From JANWHQ01 sp963775275 (GTDB lineage Bacteria > Pseudomonadota > Alphaproteobacteria > Caulobacterales > Caulobacteraceae): 64,000 nucleotides of DNA. Shown piece by piece: positions 53,740 to 63,651 of this stretch. Under the pieces are notes generated by a model. That model was given only the letters and a program-made list of their open reading frames with translations, searched no databases and was not told the DNA's origin. Positions within the stretch are counted from its first letter, which is position 1; each line of letters opens with the position of its first letter. Location: contig CAVZII010000005.1 of the NCBI GenBank assembly GCA_963775275.1, positions 2,356,001 to 2,420,000 of the forward strand. Reading direction: 5' to 3'. The translations under genes and the position numbers were made by a program.

Positions 53740-56685
53740 CTATTGCGAGGCGAGGGCCGGCGCGGGCTCCGCGGCGGCTGGCGGCGCGTCCGGCGGCGCG
53801 TCCGGCGGCTCGGCGGGGGCCGGCTCGGTCGGCTCCATCGATGCGTCGCCGTGGTACTCGAGGAACAGGCCGATCACCAGGTCCTGGAGCCAGACCGACA
53901 CGTGCCGCGAATCTCCATCGTTGGCGCCGAAGGCCCGGGGGTTGGCGTCGGTCAGATGGGATCCGAGCCAGCGGACGATCTCGAACGACGGCCAGTAGAG
54001 GATGTCGTGATCCTCCGCCCGCATGTCCTCGACGGTCAGGCGCAGGACCGACTTCGACACACAGTCGGCCACCACCGCGGAGGCGTATTCCAACGTTCCG
54101 CCCAACGAGACCGGCGAGACGGTCAGCAGGATCTGGACGTTCGGATTGAGCGAGCGCAGGCGCTCGACGATGTGACGCAGGTTCTGGACATTCTCCTGGA
54201 CGGTCGTCGTCCGGAAGTGGCAGCCTTTGGGCGCGGTTCCTTTGACCAGCACGAACTCGCCCGTGTCGTCGTCGAAGAAGCAAGGCGCCACGCCCAGGGA
54301 GAAGATGAAGAGGTCGCAGGCGCGAAGCCGGCGCTCGATTTCGAGGCGGCGGTCGTCCCCGTACCAGTTCGTCAGCTTCTCGGAGTCCGGCCCCTGGGCG
54401 CCGCAGACCCACTGCATCAGGCGCTCGTTGGCGTAGGTGCTGTTGATGTCCTCGGCCAAGGGAACATAGAAGGCCTCGATTCCCCTCCATTGAAGACGTC
54501 CTGCCAGGTGTTCGGCGAAGCACGAACCCATGGTCGCCACCTTGCTGTCCTTGCCGACCAGGGCGCGCCGCTCGACCCCGCTCAGGACGTAGCGCCGGAC
54601 CAGTGAAGGGAAGTCGTGAAAATGTTGGGCCCGACCCGGCCACACCGCCGGTCGTCGGTTCGCCCGTGGGCTGGGTCCGATGACGGTGGACAGGTGCCGG
54701 CGCAGGGCGGCGCGCTGCTTGCGCAGCTGGGCGACCATGTCCGGTTTCGCTTCGGCCGCGCTGGCCGCATCGGCGGACAGCAGCTGTCCCAGGAAGCTTG
54801 CCCGCGCGCGGCGCGCCTTGGCGTTGTCGGGCTCGAGCTGGATGGCGCGGGACAGCAGCCGGAACGCCTCGTCGACGCGACCTTGCCGCTCGCACACGTT
54901 GGCCAGGCCGAGAATCGCCTGCAGATCCTCAGGCTCGGACCTCAGCAGCTGCTTGAAGGCTTCTGCGCCCGCCGCCAGGTCGCCCGAATTGGTCGTCCAC
55001 CTCGCCAGCTCGAGCAGCGCGCGGCTGTTGTCCGGCTCGATCTCCAGCGCCCGTCGCAGGTGTGTCTCGGCCTCCGGGAGCCGGCGCTGGGCCAGCGCCT
55101 TGCCGTAGGCCAGGTGGATCTCGGCCTGGTTGGGCGCCTGCTCGGCGAATTCCTCGAAGACGGCAGCCATCTCCTCGAAGGTCGCGACCCGGCGGCCGCT
55201 GCCGGCGAGGATCTTGAACAGGGCTTCTGTGGCCTCATCATCCCCGTCGCCGCCCTGGGCGAGGATTCGCAGATGGACCTCCGCCTCGGCGTTGCGTCCG
55301 CTCTCCGAGAGCAGGCGCGCCAGGCGGGACCTCGCCTGCCAGGACTCGCTGGACGTCTCCAGCATGGACGCCAAGGCGGATATCTCGCCCTCGACGTCCT
55401 CGAGATCGGCGTGGTGCTTGGCCAGCCGCCGCCAGCCTTCGGGATTGGCCGGCTCGGCTTCGGCGACCGCCCGCAGGTGGGCGGCCGCCTCGTCCCGGCG
55501 ATCGCCGTCCAGAAGCAGCTTCACCAGCCGCTCACTCGCCGCGAGGTCCGGGCCCGAGGCGGCCAATTGGTCGTGAATCGCCCGGATCTCGGCCTCGGAA
55601 TCCCCGATTTCCCCAAGCACCCGCGTCAGCCGGCTCCACCCCCTGGGATCCTCGGGCGCGGCCTCGGCCAGGATCCTCAGCTGCGTCGCCGACTCGGGCT
55701 TGCGGCCTGCGCCTTTCAGCAGCCGGACGAGCCGCCTGCGCGACTGCATGTCGTCACTGGTCAGCGCGAGCTGGCGGTTCAGGGCTTCGATCTCGGCCTC
55801 ATCGTCGCCGTGGTCCGCCAGCATGGCGACCAGCCTGCGCCAGATCGCCGGGTTCTGCGCGTCGGCCTCGGCCAGGGCGCGCAGGTGGTCCACGGCTTCG
55901 GCATGACGTCCCTGCTCCGCCAGGAGCGCAATCAGCCGATCGCTCGTGGGGGGGTGGGGGCCCAACACGTCCAGCCTGCGGCGCAGCGCCACGATCTCCG
56001 TCTCGGCGTCGCCGATCAGGTCGCAAAGGCCGCAAAGCTTGGACCAGGTCTCCGGGTCGGCGTGAGCGCCCAGGGCGAGGGCGCGCAGGTGTTCCTTCGC
56101 GTCGTCGCCGCGGTTGCGGTCACACAGCAGTCGCGCAAGCCGCAGCCGCGGGTGATGATCGGGGGCGCAGTGGCGCAGCAGATCGCTCAAGGCCGCGATC
56201 TCGCCGTCTGCGTCGCCGAGCTCCGCATGCAGATTGGCGAGCCGGATCCACCCGTCCGCCGCTTCCGGCGTCGCCTCCGCCAATTCGCGCAGGTGCGGCG
56301 CCGCTTCTTCGCCCCGCCCGCGCTCGCGCAGCAGGCGCGCCAGCCTCAGCCGGGATGGCAGGTCGTCGCCGCAGTGACGGGCGAACTCGGCCCGCACCGA
56401 GATCTCACCGTCGATGTCGTCGATATCGTTGTGGAGCTGGGCCAGCCTCTTCCAGGCGTAGCTGTCCTGTGGAGACCGCCCCGCCAGGGTCCAAAGGTAG
56501 GAGATGGCGTCGGCCCGCCGATCAGCCATGACCAGCAGGCCGATCGCGCGATCGTGCCCCCTGAGGTAGCTGGGATCGAGTTCGGCCGTGTGCTTCCAGA
56601 TGGCGACCTCGCCATCAACGTCGCCATTTTCGCGGCAATTGCGGGCGCGCTTGCGCAGGTCCGTCATTACGCCCGCGTCGATCAC
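53740..56685 (-). CDS. TPR-GSCFA domain protein (middle paralog)
   Basis: A protein of about 981 residues. Residues 20-490 hold about seven 68-residue TPR units (for example S-R-L-R-L-A-R-L-L-R-E-R-G-R and E-A-E-P-A-N-P-E-G-W-R-R-L-A-K). More canonical TPRs follow, then a GSCFA domain from about residue 670 with V-A-T-M-G-S-C-F-A-E-H-L near 718, N-S-T-Y-A-N-E-R-L, T-V-S-P-V-S-L-G-G-T-L, Y-W-P-S-F-E-I-V-R-W and S-R-H-V-S-V-W. The tail is a Pro/Ala/Glu repeat (about 35 residues). The GTG start at 56685 has GGAGG eight bases upstream. Its GSCFA domain is closest to that of the long upstream paralog. Confidence 0.85.
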   Translation of the reverse strand: MIDAGVMTDLRKRARNCRENGDVDGEVAIWKHTAELDPSYLRGHDRAIGLLVMADRRADAISYLWTLAGRSPQDSYAWKRLAQLHNDIDDIDGEISVRAEFARHCGDDLPSRLRLARLLRERGRGEEAAPHLRELAEATPEAADGWIRLANLHAELGDADGEIAALSDLLRHCAPDHHPRLRLARLLCDRNRGDDAKEHLRALALGAHADPETWSKLCGLCDLIGDAETEIVALRRRLDVLGPHPPTSDRLIALLAEQGRHAEAVDHLRALAEADAQNPAIWRRLVAMLADHGDDEAEIEALNRQLALTSDDMQSRRRLVRLLKGAGRKPESATQLRILAEAAPEDPRGWSRLTRVLGEIGDSEAEIRAIHDQLAASGPDLAASERLVKLLLDGDRRDEAAAHLRAVAEAEPANPEGWRRLAKHHADLEDVEGEISALASMLETSSESWQARSRLARLLSESGRNAEAEVHLRILAQGGDGDDEATEALFKILAGSGRRVATFEEMAAVFEEFAEQAPNQAEIHLAYGKALAQRRLPEAETHLRRALEIEPDNSRALLELARWTTNSGDLAAGAEAFKQLLRSEPEDLQAILGLANVCERQGRVDEAFRLLSRAIQLEPDNAKARRARASFLGQLLSADAASAAEAKPDMVAQLRKQRAALRRHLSTVIGPSPRANRRPAVWPGRAQHFHDFPSLVRRYVLSGVERRALVGKDSKVATMGSCFAEHLAGRLQWRGIEAFYVPLAEDINSTYANERLMQWVCGAQGPDSEKLTNWYGDDRRLEIERRLRACDLFIFSLGVAPCFFDDDTGEFVLVKGTAPKGCHFRTTTVQENVQNLRHIVERLRSLNPNVQILLTVSPVSLGGTLEYASAVVADCVSKSVLRLTVEDMRAEDHDILYWPSFEIVRWLGSHLTDANPRAFGANDGDSRHVSVWLQDLVIGLFLEYHGDASMEPTEPAPAEPPDAPPDAPPAAAEPAPALASQ

Positions 56686-56901
56686 TCCGACACCCTCCAA
56701 CTGCGACCGCTGGCCGCAGCCGGGGCGGCCCGAGAATCCTTACAGTTTTGCGTCCGACGCCCCGCCGCGATCATTCCTTCACCGCCGGGGCTTGGCAAGC
56801 GCAGCTGGCTCTTCCGCTGGGGTCATGGGCCTGCGCGCCCACCGAAACGACGCGCCGCGCGCCGCCGGCGGACGCTGACCCGTGCGCAACCCGGACCGCC
56901 C
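56686..56901. other. Intergenic region between two GSCFA genes
   Basis: This 216-bp stretch should contain the promoter or leader of the middle GSCFA gene. I see no recognised box, hairpin or RNA gene in it. Confidence 0.4.
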
Positions 56902-59900
56902 TTAGGGGAGCGCGCCCTCCGTCGCCGGTTCCTGAACTGTCGCTGCGGCGAGCCCGCTATCGCCGTGATATTCCAGGAACAGTCGAATGACGAGGTCCTG
57001 CAGCCAGACCGACACGTGACGACTGTCGCCGTCGTTGGCGCCGAACGCGCGCTGGTTCGTGTCGGTGAGGTGGCCGCTCAGCCAGCGGACGATCTCGAAC
57101 GACGGCCAGTAGTGGACGTCCGGGTCCCGGGCCAGGAGGTCCTCGACGGACAGCCGCAGGACCGACTTGGACACGCAGTCGGCGACCACCGCCGAGGCGT
57201 ACTCCAGCGTCCCGCCCAACGATACTGGCGAGACGGTCAGCAGAAATCTTGACGTCCGGGTTGAGCTCGCGCAGGCGCAGGATGATGTGGCTCAGGTTCT
57301 CGACGTTCTCGGGGACCGTCGTCGTCCGGAAGTGCGCCCCTATGCCTGACCTGCGGAACAGGACGAACTCGCCGCCCTCGTCCTTGAAGAAGCAGGGCGC
57401 GACGCCGAGCGAGAAGATGTAGAGGTCGCAGGCCCTCAGATTGGCCTCGATCTCGTCGCGCCGCTCTGGTCCGAACTTGTCGTCCAGCTGTTCGGCGTAC
57501 TCGTTCCTCACGCCCGCCGCCCAGTCCATGAGGCATCGGTTGGCGAAGGTGCTGTTCACGTCCTCCGAGACCTGGACATAGAAGGCGTCGATCCCGCGCA
57601 GCTGCAGCCGGCGCGCGACGTGCTCGGCGAAGCACGAGCCCATGGTCACCGCCTTGGAGCTCCTGGTCACCAGCACCTTGCGCTCGATGCCGGCCAGGAC
57701 GTATCGGCGCACCAGCGCCTCGAAGTCGTCGAACTGGTGGGCCTGGCTGGGCCAGGGCGCAGGCCGGCGGCGCGACTGCTGCGGCCGGCGCTGATCGGTG
57801 AAGCGCTCGGTCAGCGCATCGTGCTTGTGCTGGACTGAGCGCAGCTTCTTGGCCAGGCTGTCCGAGTCCGGAGCGAGCTCTGAAGCCCTTTCGGTGTCGA
57901 TCACCGCCTGTCGGCTCAGGAAGCTGGCCCGGAACCGGAAGACCTTGGCGTTGTCCGGCGCCGCCTTGGCGGCGCGCGCGTAGAGCGCGAAGGCCTCCTC
58001 GATCTTACCCTGGCGCTCGAGGATGTCGGCCAGGCCGAGGATGGACAGGATGTCGTCCGGCGTCGCCACCAGCACATTCTGGAAGGCTTGTGCGGCCTCG
58101 TCCAGGCCGCCGGAGCGCTGGGCCCACCGCGCGAGCTCCAGGCGCGCCTGGGCGTTGTCGGGATCCATCTCCAGGACCATGCGGAACTGGTCGCCCGCTT
58201 CCGGCAGCTTGCGATCGGCCAGCGCCTGACCGTAGGCGATCCGGACGCCGGTCTGGTCCTTCGCGCGGACCAGCAGCTCCTCATAGGCGGCCACGGTGGC
58301 CTCCCAGGAGGCGTCGCGACCGCCGCGAGCCGTGGTCAGTTTCACCAGTCGCGCAGTCGCGCCCGAGTCGAGCTTGGCGTGCTTGAGCTGGTCCTCCAGC
58401 GCCGCGCGCTCGCCTTCGACGTCGCCGAGCTGGGCATGCAGCTGCACGAGGCGCTCCCACGCCTCACCGTTCTGCGGGTCCGCTTCGGCCAGGGCGCGGA
58501 CAGGGGCGACCGCTTCGCGTCCCCGGCCGGCTTCCAGCAACAGGATGGACAGCCGTCGGCAGGCGACGGCGTCGGGTCCCGTGAACTTCACTTGATCCGC
58601 CAGGGCGGCGATTTCGCCCTCGCGATCACCGCATTCCTCATAAAGCTTGGCCAGACGGGTCCAGCCTTCGACGTCCTGAGGGCTCGCCTCGGCGAGGATG
58701 CGTTGGTGAATCCCCGCCCGCGGCGACTGTCCGGCTTCGAACAGCAGCTTCGCAAGGTGGTAGCGCGCGTCCAGATCCTCTCCAGAATGGCGCAGCATAT
58801 CCTCGATTGCGGTGATCTCACCTTCCCGATCGTTCCGGTCCGCATGCACGCGGACAAGCCGCCGCCACAGCTCGACGTTTGTCGGGTTCGCTTCCGCCAG
58901 GCTCCTCAGTTGCGCGATCGATTCGGCCTCGCGACCGTTATCGGCCAGGAGCCTGATCAGCCTGGCGCTGGAATCCGCGTCCGACGGGCAGGCCTTGAGC
59001 AGGTTCTGCAGCGCCGCGATCTCGCCCTCTGCGTCGCCCAGTTCCGACTGGAGCCGGGCGAGCCTGCGCCAGCCGTCCACGTTCCCAGGATCGGCCTCGG
59101 CCTGGCCGCGCAGGAGCGCGGCGGCCTCCAGGCTCCGATCCGTCTCCATCAGCAGCCTGAACAGGCGGGCGCTGGCCGTCGGCGTCGGGCCGCAGGCCTG
59201 AAGCCAGTCCCTGAGCGCCCCGATCTCCGCGTCTGGGTCTTCCAGCTCGGCGTGCAGCCGCGCCAGGCGCCTCCACCCCTCCGGGCTGGCCGGATCGGCC
59301 TCGGCCAGGGCCCGAAGGCGCACGGCCGCCTCGGGCTTGCGGCCGCTATCCATCAGTATACGAATGAGGTGCTCGAGCGTCTCCTTGTCCGCCCCGGTCG
59401 TTGCAAGCAGCCCATCCAGGGCGGAGATCTCGCCCTCTACGTCGCGCGTCTCCTGGCAGAACCGGGCCAGCCGCCGCCAGCCTTCCGGGTCGGCCGGATC
59501 GGTCTTCGCCAGCGCGCGAAGATGCGCCGCCGCCTCCGCGCCGCGGCCGGCCCCCGTGAGCAGCCGGACCAGTCTTGCGCTGGCGCCCGGGTCGGCGCCG
59601 CGGGCGGCGAGCATGTCCTGCAGGGCCGCGATCTCGCCCTCAGGGTCGCCGAGGGTGGCGTGCAGCCGCGTGAGCCGGGACCAACGCTCGGCGTCGCCGG
59701 GCTCGGCTTCGGCCAGCGCGCGAAGGTGCGCCGCCGCCTCGGCCCCCCGGCCGTTCTCGGTCAGCAGCTTCAGCAGCCGGGCGCTCGATCCGGCGTCGAA
59801 GCCGCAGTCCGAAAGCCTCGCCTGGTGCGCCTCGATCTCGCCGTCGACGCTTCCCAGCTGCTGCTGCAGACGGATCAGCTGGCGCCAGCCCTCGGGATTG

Positions 59901-62159
59901 GCCGGGTCGGCCTCGGCCAGCGCCTGGAGGTGCGCCGCCGCCTCCGCGCCCCGCTCGCTGTCCACGAGCAGCTTCACCAGCCGGGTGCTCGCGCCGGCGT
60001 CCGGGCCGCAGCCGGCCAGCCGGTCCTGCAGGGCCGCGACCTCGCCAGCGACGTCGTTCAGGTCGGATTGGTGCCGCTCCAGTCGCCGCCAGCCGTCCAC
60101 GTCGCGCGGGTTGGCCTCGGCCAGGGCCCGCAGATGGACGGCCGCCTCCACGCTGCGGCCCGTCTCCGAAAGCAGCCTTGCGCATCGGGTGTGGGCGGCC
60201 GAATCGCCGGGGGCGGCGTCCAGAACCTTCTGCAGCGCCGCGATCTCGCTCTCGGCGTCTGCGAGGTCGGCGTGCAGCCGCGCCAGACGGCGCCAGCCCT
60301 CCGGATCGGAAGGATCGGCTTCGGCCAGGGCCCGCAGGTGGGCGACCGCGTCGGCGGTGCGTTTGGCATCGGTCAGGAGCCTGACCAGCCGCGCCGATGA
60401 AGCTGCGTCGAACCCGCAGGCGTCGAGGCCGTCCCTCAGCGCGGCGATCTCGCCGTCCACGTCTCCCGCCTGCTGGTGGTGGCGCACGAGCTGGCGCCAG
60501 CCCTCGGGATTGCCCGGCTCGGCCTCGGCCAGGGCTCGAAGATGCGCCGCCGCTTCGGCCTTCCGGCCGTTCTCGGTCAGGAGCTTGAGCAGCCGGGCGC
60601 TGGCGCCGGCGTCGGGGCCGCAGGCGGCCAGCCGGTCCTTCAGGGCCGCGATCTCGCCTTCGACATCCTCCGACAGCTGATGCAAGCGCGCCAGGCGACG
60701 CCATCCTTCGGCGTCCTGCGGGTTGGCCTGCGCCAGCCGGCGAAGCTGGGCGGCCGCCTCGCCGCCGCGCCCGCTTTCGGACAGGAGCCTGACCAGCCGC
60801 GCTTCGGCGGCGTCATCCAGGCCGCAGGCGTCCAGCCGGTCCTGCAGCGCGGCGATCTCGCCTTCGGCGTCGCCCGCCTCCTGGCAGAACCGGGCGAGCC
60901 GCCGCCAGCCTTCCGTGTCGGCCGGATCGGCCTTCGCCAGCGTGCGAAGATGCGCCGTCGCTTCCGCGCCACGGCCGGCCCCCGTCAGTAGCCGGATCAG
61001 TCGCGCGCTGACGCTCGCGTCAGGACCTCTGGCGCCTAGCATGTCCTGGAGGGCGGCGATCTCGCCCTCCACCTCGCCAAGGTCGGCGTGCAGCCGGGCG
61101 AGCCGGGACCAGCCCTCGGCATTGCCTGGCTCGGCCTCGGCCAGAGCCCGAAGATGCGCCGTCGCTTCGGCCTTCCGGCCGTTCTCGGTCAGCAGTTTGA
61201 GCAGCCGCGAGTTCGATCCGGCGTCGAAGCCGCAGGTCTTGAGCCGCCCCTTGTGAGCCTCGATCTCGCCGTCGACGCTTCCCAGTTGCTGCTGCAGACG
61301 GATCAGCTGGCGCCAGTTCTCCGGATTGGCCGGGTCGGCCTCGGCCAGCGCCTGGAGGTGCGCCCCCGCCTCCGCGCCTCGCCCGTTGTCCACGAGCAGC
61401 TTCGCCAGCCGGGCGCTGGCGCCGGCGTCGGGACCGCAGGCGGCCAGCCGGTCCTTCAGGGCCGCGATCTCGCCTTCGACATCCTCCGACAGCTGATGCA
61501 AGCGCGCCAGGCGACGCCATCCTTCGGCGTCCTGCGGGTTGGCCTGCGCCAGCCGGCGAAGCTGGGCGGCCGCCTCGCCGCCGCGCCCGCTTTCGGACAG
61601 GAGCCTGACCAGCCGCGCTTCGGCGGCGTCATCCAGGCCGCAGGCGTCCAGCCGGTCCTGCAGCGCGGCGATCTCGCCTTCGGCGTCGCCCGCCTCCTGG
61701 CAGAACCGGGCGAGCCGCCGCCAGCCTTCCGGATTGGCCGGATCGGCCTGTGCGAGCGCACGAAGATGCGCCGCCGCCTCCGCGCCACGGCCGTTCACGC
61801 TCAGCAGCTTGGCCAGTTGGGCGCGAACGACAGGGTCCTCGCCGGCCGCGTTCAGAAGTTTGGTAAGCGCCTCGATCTCGCCTTCGACATTGCCGGTGTC
61901 GCCTTGGAAGCGGGCCAGGCGCCGCCAGCGGCCCACGTCCCCCGGCTCGGCCTCGGCCAGGGCGCGAAGGTGTTCGGCGGCCTCGTCGTTCCGGCCGCCT
62001 TCGGCGAGCAGCTGGGCGCACCGATTGCGCGCTTCGGCGTTGCCGGAGTTCGATCTCGAGAATCGCGCGCCACGCCGCGATCTCGCCTTGCGTGTCGCTC
62101 GAGGCGCGCAGGGACCGGGCGGTCTTGCGCAGCCGGCTCAGCTCGCTTGCGTCGGCCAA
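56902..62159 (-). CDS. Giant TPR-GSCFA domain protein (two single-base frameshifts)
   Basis: After correction this is a protein of about 1751 residues: about 18 68-residue TPR units (residues 20-1270), canonical TPRs, and a GSCFA domain from about residue 1455 with T-M-G-S-C-F-A-E-H-V near 1505, V-N-S-T-F-A-N-R and Y-W-P-S-F-E-I-V-R-W. It starts at TTG 62159. An extra base near 62048-62052 breaks L-E-I-E before N-A-E-A-R-N-R-C-A-Q-L-L. An extra T near 57244-57246 breaks D-V-K-I before L-L-T-V-S-P-V-S-L-G-G. Both ends are clearly homologous to the middle paralog. It is 200 bp downstream of the GT2 gene. Confidence 0.82.
60590..60915 (-). repeat. Near-identical repeat copy A (pairs with 61406-61731)
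   Basis: A 326-bp block matches 61406-61731 with a single difference (position 60617 versus 61433). The copies are exactly 816 bp, or four TPR units, apart. This marks a recent in-frame duplication or gene conversion. Confidence 0.88.
61406..61731 (-). repeat. Near-identical repeat copy B (pairs with 60590-60915)
   Basis: The second copy of the 326-bp block. Both copies encode the run R-L-D-A-C-G-L-D-D-A-A-E-A-R-L-V and the following unit with L-H-Q-L-S-E-D-V-E-G. Confidence 0.88.
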
Positions 62160-62361
62160 GTTTTCGTCCCGCCTTGAAGAATGATCCTGCGCCGCGAAGC
62201 GGCGGCGAGGCAAGCCCGGGGCGCTCGCCGGCGAGTCCTCGAGTCGTCATTTAAGGGCGAGAGCGCATGAGGGTGAACGAGCCTCCGCAATGGCGGAACT
62301 CGGCTGGCCCGACCAGTCATCAGGCGCCGTTCAGGGCCGGGAAGACGGTTCCCAGGGATCT

Positions 62362-63501
62362 TCAGCCGGGAGCGCCCGGCTTGGGCCGGGAGTTCTTTCC
62401 CTTGCCGAGGTCCGAGCGCTTGAAGCGCATGTAGTGCGGCTCGAACCAAGCGTAGGCCTTCTTGTAGGCGACCTGGAAGATGTTCCGCTTGATGGCTAGG
62501 TGGACCGGCTCGAACCACCGGTAGGCCTTCTTGTACTGGCTATCGAGCTGCTTATGCCAATTCAGGAACCGTTTGACCGTCCGCTTTCGCACTTCCCAGT
62601 AGACCTGGTCGTAGGAAAGGGCCAGCAACTGCCCCGCGTCCAGATCGGGAGGACGATAGCCGGGCTGTCCCGCGGCTTTGAGGATCTCGATCGCGTGCAC
62701 GAGGCGCGTGTTCAGATGGCTGTTGAACGGCGGCGCGTCGCCCGGCTTGAACAGGATCACCTGCTGTCTGGATTTGCTGTACTTCGCCGTCGCCCGACGC
62801 CAGCGCAGCACTTCGGGCAGGACGTGGATCTCGCCCTGCAGCCCTACCTCCAGGACGACGAGCCGGTCGGGCGCCAGGACCTCGCGGAAGACGCCCGCCC
62901 GTTCCATCGCGTCCGAGCGCATCAGGCCGTAGACCATGTTGCCGAAGCCCTTGCCGGCGCGGTGCAGGTTGTGGAAGCGGGCGTACGAGCTGGGGAAGCC
63001 GCGGGCCTCGTACCTGTCGACCTGGTTGGCGCGCTTGAGGACCCGGCCTTCCTCGTCCATCGGCGCCGTCAGCGGGTAGGCCAAGGTGGCCTGCGGGTTG
63101 TTGTCCAGCTCCTCGACCATGGCCTCCAGCCATCGGGGATCCAGCAGGTCATGGTCGGCGCACCAGGAGAAGTACTCCTGATTGGGAACGACTTTGCGGC
63201 CGAGGCGGAACACGGCGTCCCAGGCGCCGATCATGCCCTTGCGGGTCAGGCCCCTGAACGCGAAGGCGTTCGGCACGTCGGCCAGCACCTCGCGGATGAT
63301 GTCGGGCGTGGCGTCCTCGGAGCTGTCGTCGTGGACGACCAGCGCGAAGTCCGTGAACGTCTGGCTGAGGATGCTCTCCAGCGTCTGGCGCAGGAATCGC
63401 GAGCCGTTGTAGGCCGGAAGACCTAGGACGACCCGCGCTGAAAAGGTGGGCGGCCGCTCCAGCAGCGGGGTCACGGTCGCAAAGACGTCGGCGTCCTTCA
63501 T
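62362..63501 (-). CDS. GT2 family glycosyltransferase
   Basis: A 379-residue GT-A enzyme. The N-terminal nucleotide-sugar site is V-V-L-G-L-P-A-Y-N-G-S-R-F-L near residues 24-37, followed by V-V-H-D-D-S-S-E-D-A-T near 54-64 and the metal-binding region F-S-W-C-A-D-H-D-L-L near 110-119. The C-terminal 100 residues are basic and carry two similar K-K-A-Y-x-W-F-E-P segments, an internal repeat that might associate with the membrane. It is upstream of the three GSCFA genes on the same strand and may begin their operon. The sugar it transfers is unknown. Confidence 0.85.
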   Translation of the reverse strand: MKDADVFATVTPLLERPPTFSARVVLGLPAYNGSRFLRQTLESILSQTFTDFALVVHDDSSEDATPDIIREVLADVPNAFAFRGLTRKGMIGAWDAVFRLGRKVVPNQEYFSWCADHDLLDPRWLEAMVEELDNNPQATLAYPLTAPMDEEGRVLKRANQVDRYEARGFPSSYARFHNLHRAGKGFGNMVYGLMRSDAMERAGVFREVLAPDRLVVLEVGLQGEIHVLPEVLRWRRATAKYSKSRQQVILFKPGDAPPFNSHLNTRLVHAIEILKAAGQPGYRPPDLDAGQLLALSYDQVYWEVRKRTVKRFLNWHKQLDSQYKKAYRWFEPVHLAIKRNIFQVAYKKAYAWFEPHYMRFKRSDLGKGKNSRPKPGAPG

Positions 63502-63651
63502 GCCATCCTCATCCGCGTCGAGGCTGCGAGCCTAGCGGCCGTAGGGGCCGCCCGTCAAAGCGCAAGCGACCAAGTCCGCGCGGAACAGCCGGAGCGCGAA
63601 TGCGAAAGTGCGCGCGGTTTCGCCGCCCGAACGCGCCGGAAGCCGAAAGAC

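Larger units (their letters stand above)
58330..62120 (-). repeat. 204-bp coding repeat array (68-residue double-TPR units), about 18 copies
   Basis: A regular array inside the largest GSCFA gene. Units are more alike than those in the sulfotransferase gene, and some blocks recur at 816 bp (four units) and 1428 bp (seven units), showing multi-unit duplication. Confidence 0.85.

Noticed and set aside
56902..57219. Separate small gene holding the end of a GSCFA domain
   Set aside because: It continues the giant TPR-GSCFA protein exactly once a single extra T is removed, and it matches the end of the middle paralog.
58088..60400. 770-codon plus-strand frame opposite the TPR array
   Set aside because: The apparent repeat in this frame comes from the 204-bp TPR repeat on the other strand; it has no ribosome site and no domain.
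57000..62100. Regular repeats suggesting a CRISPR array or satellite
   Set aside because: The period is 204 bp, the units are coding and diverge at the protein level like TPRs, and there are no short conserved repeats with unique spacers.
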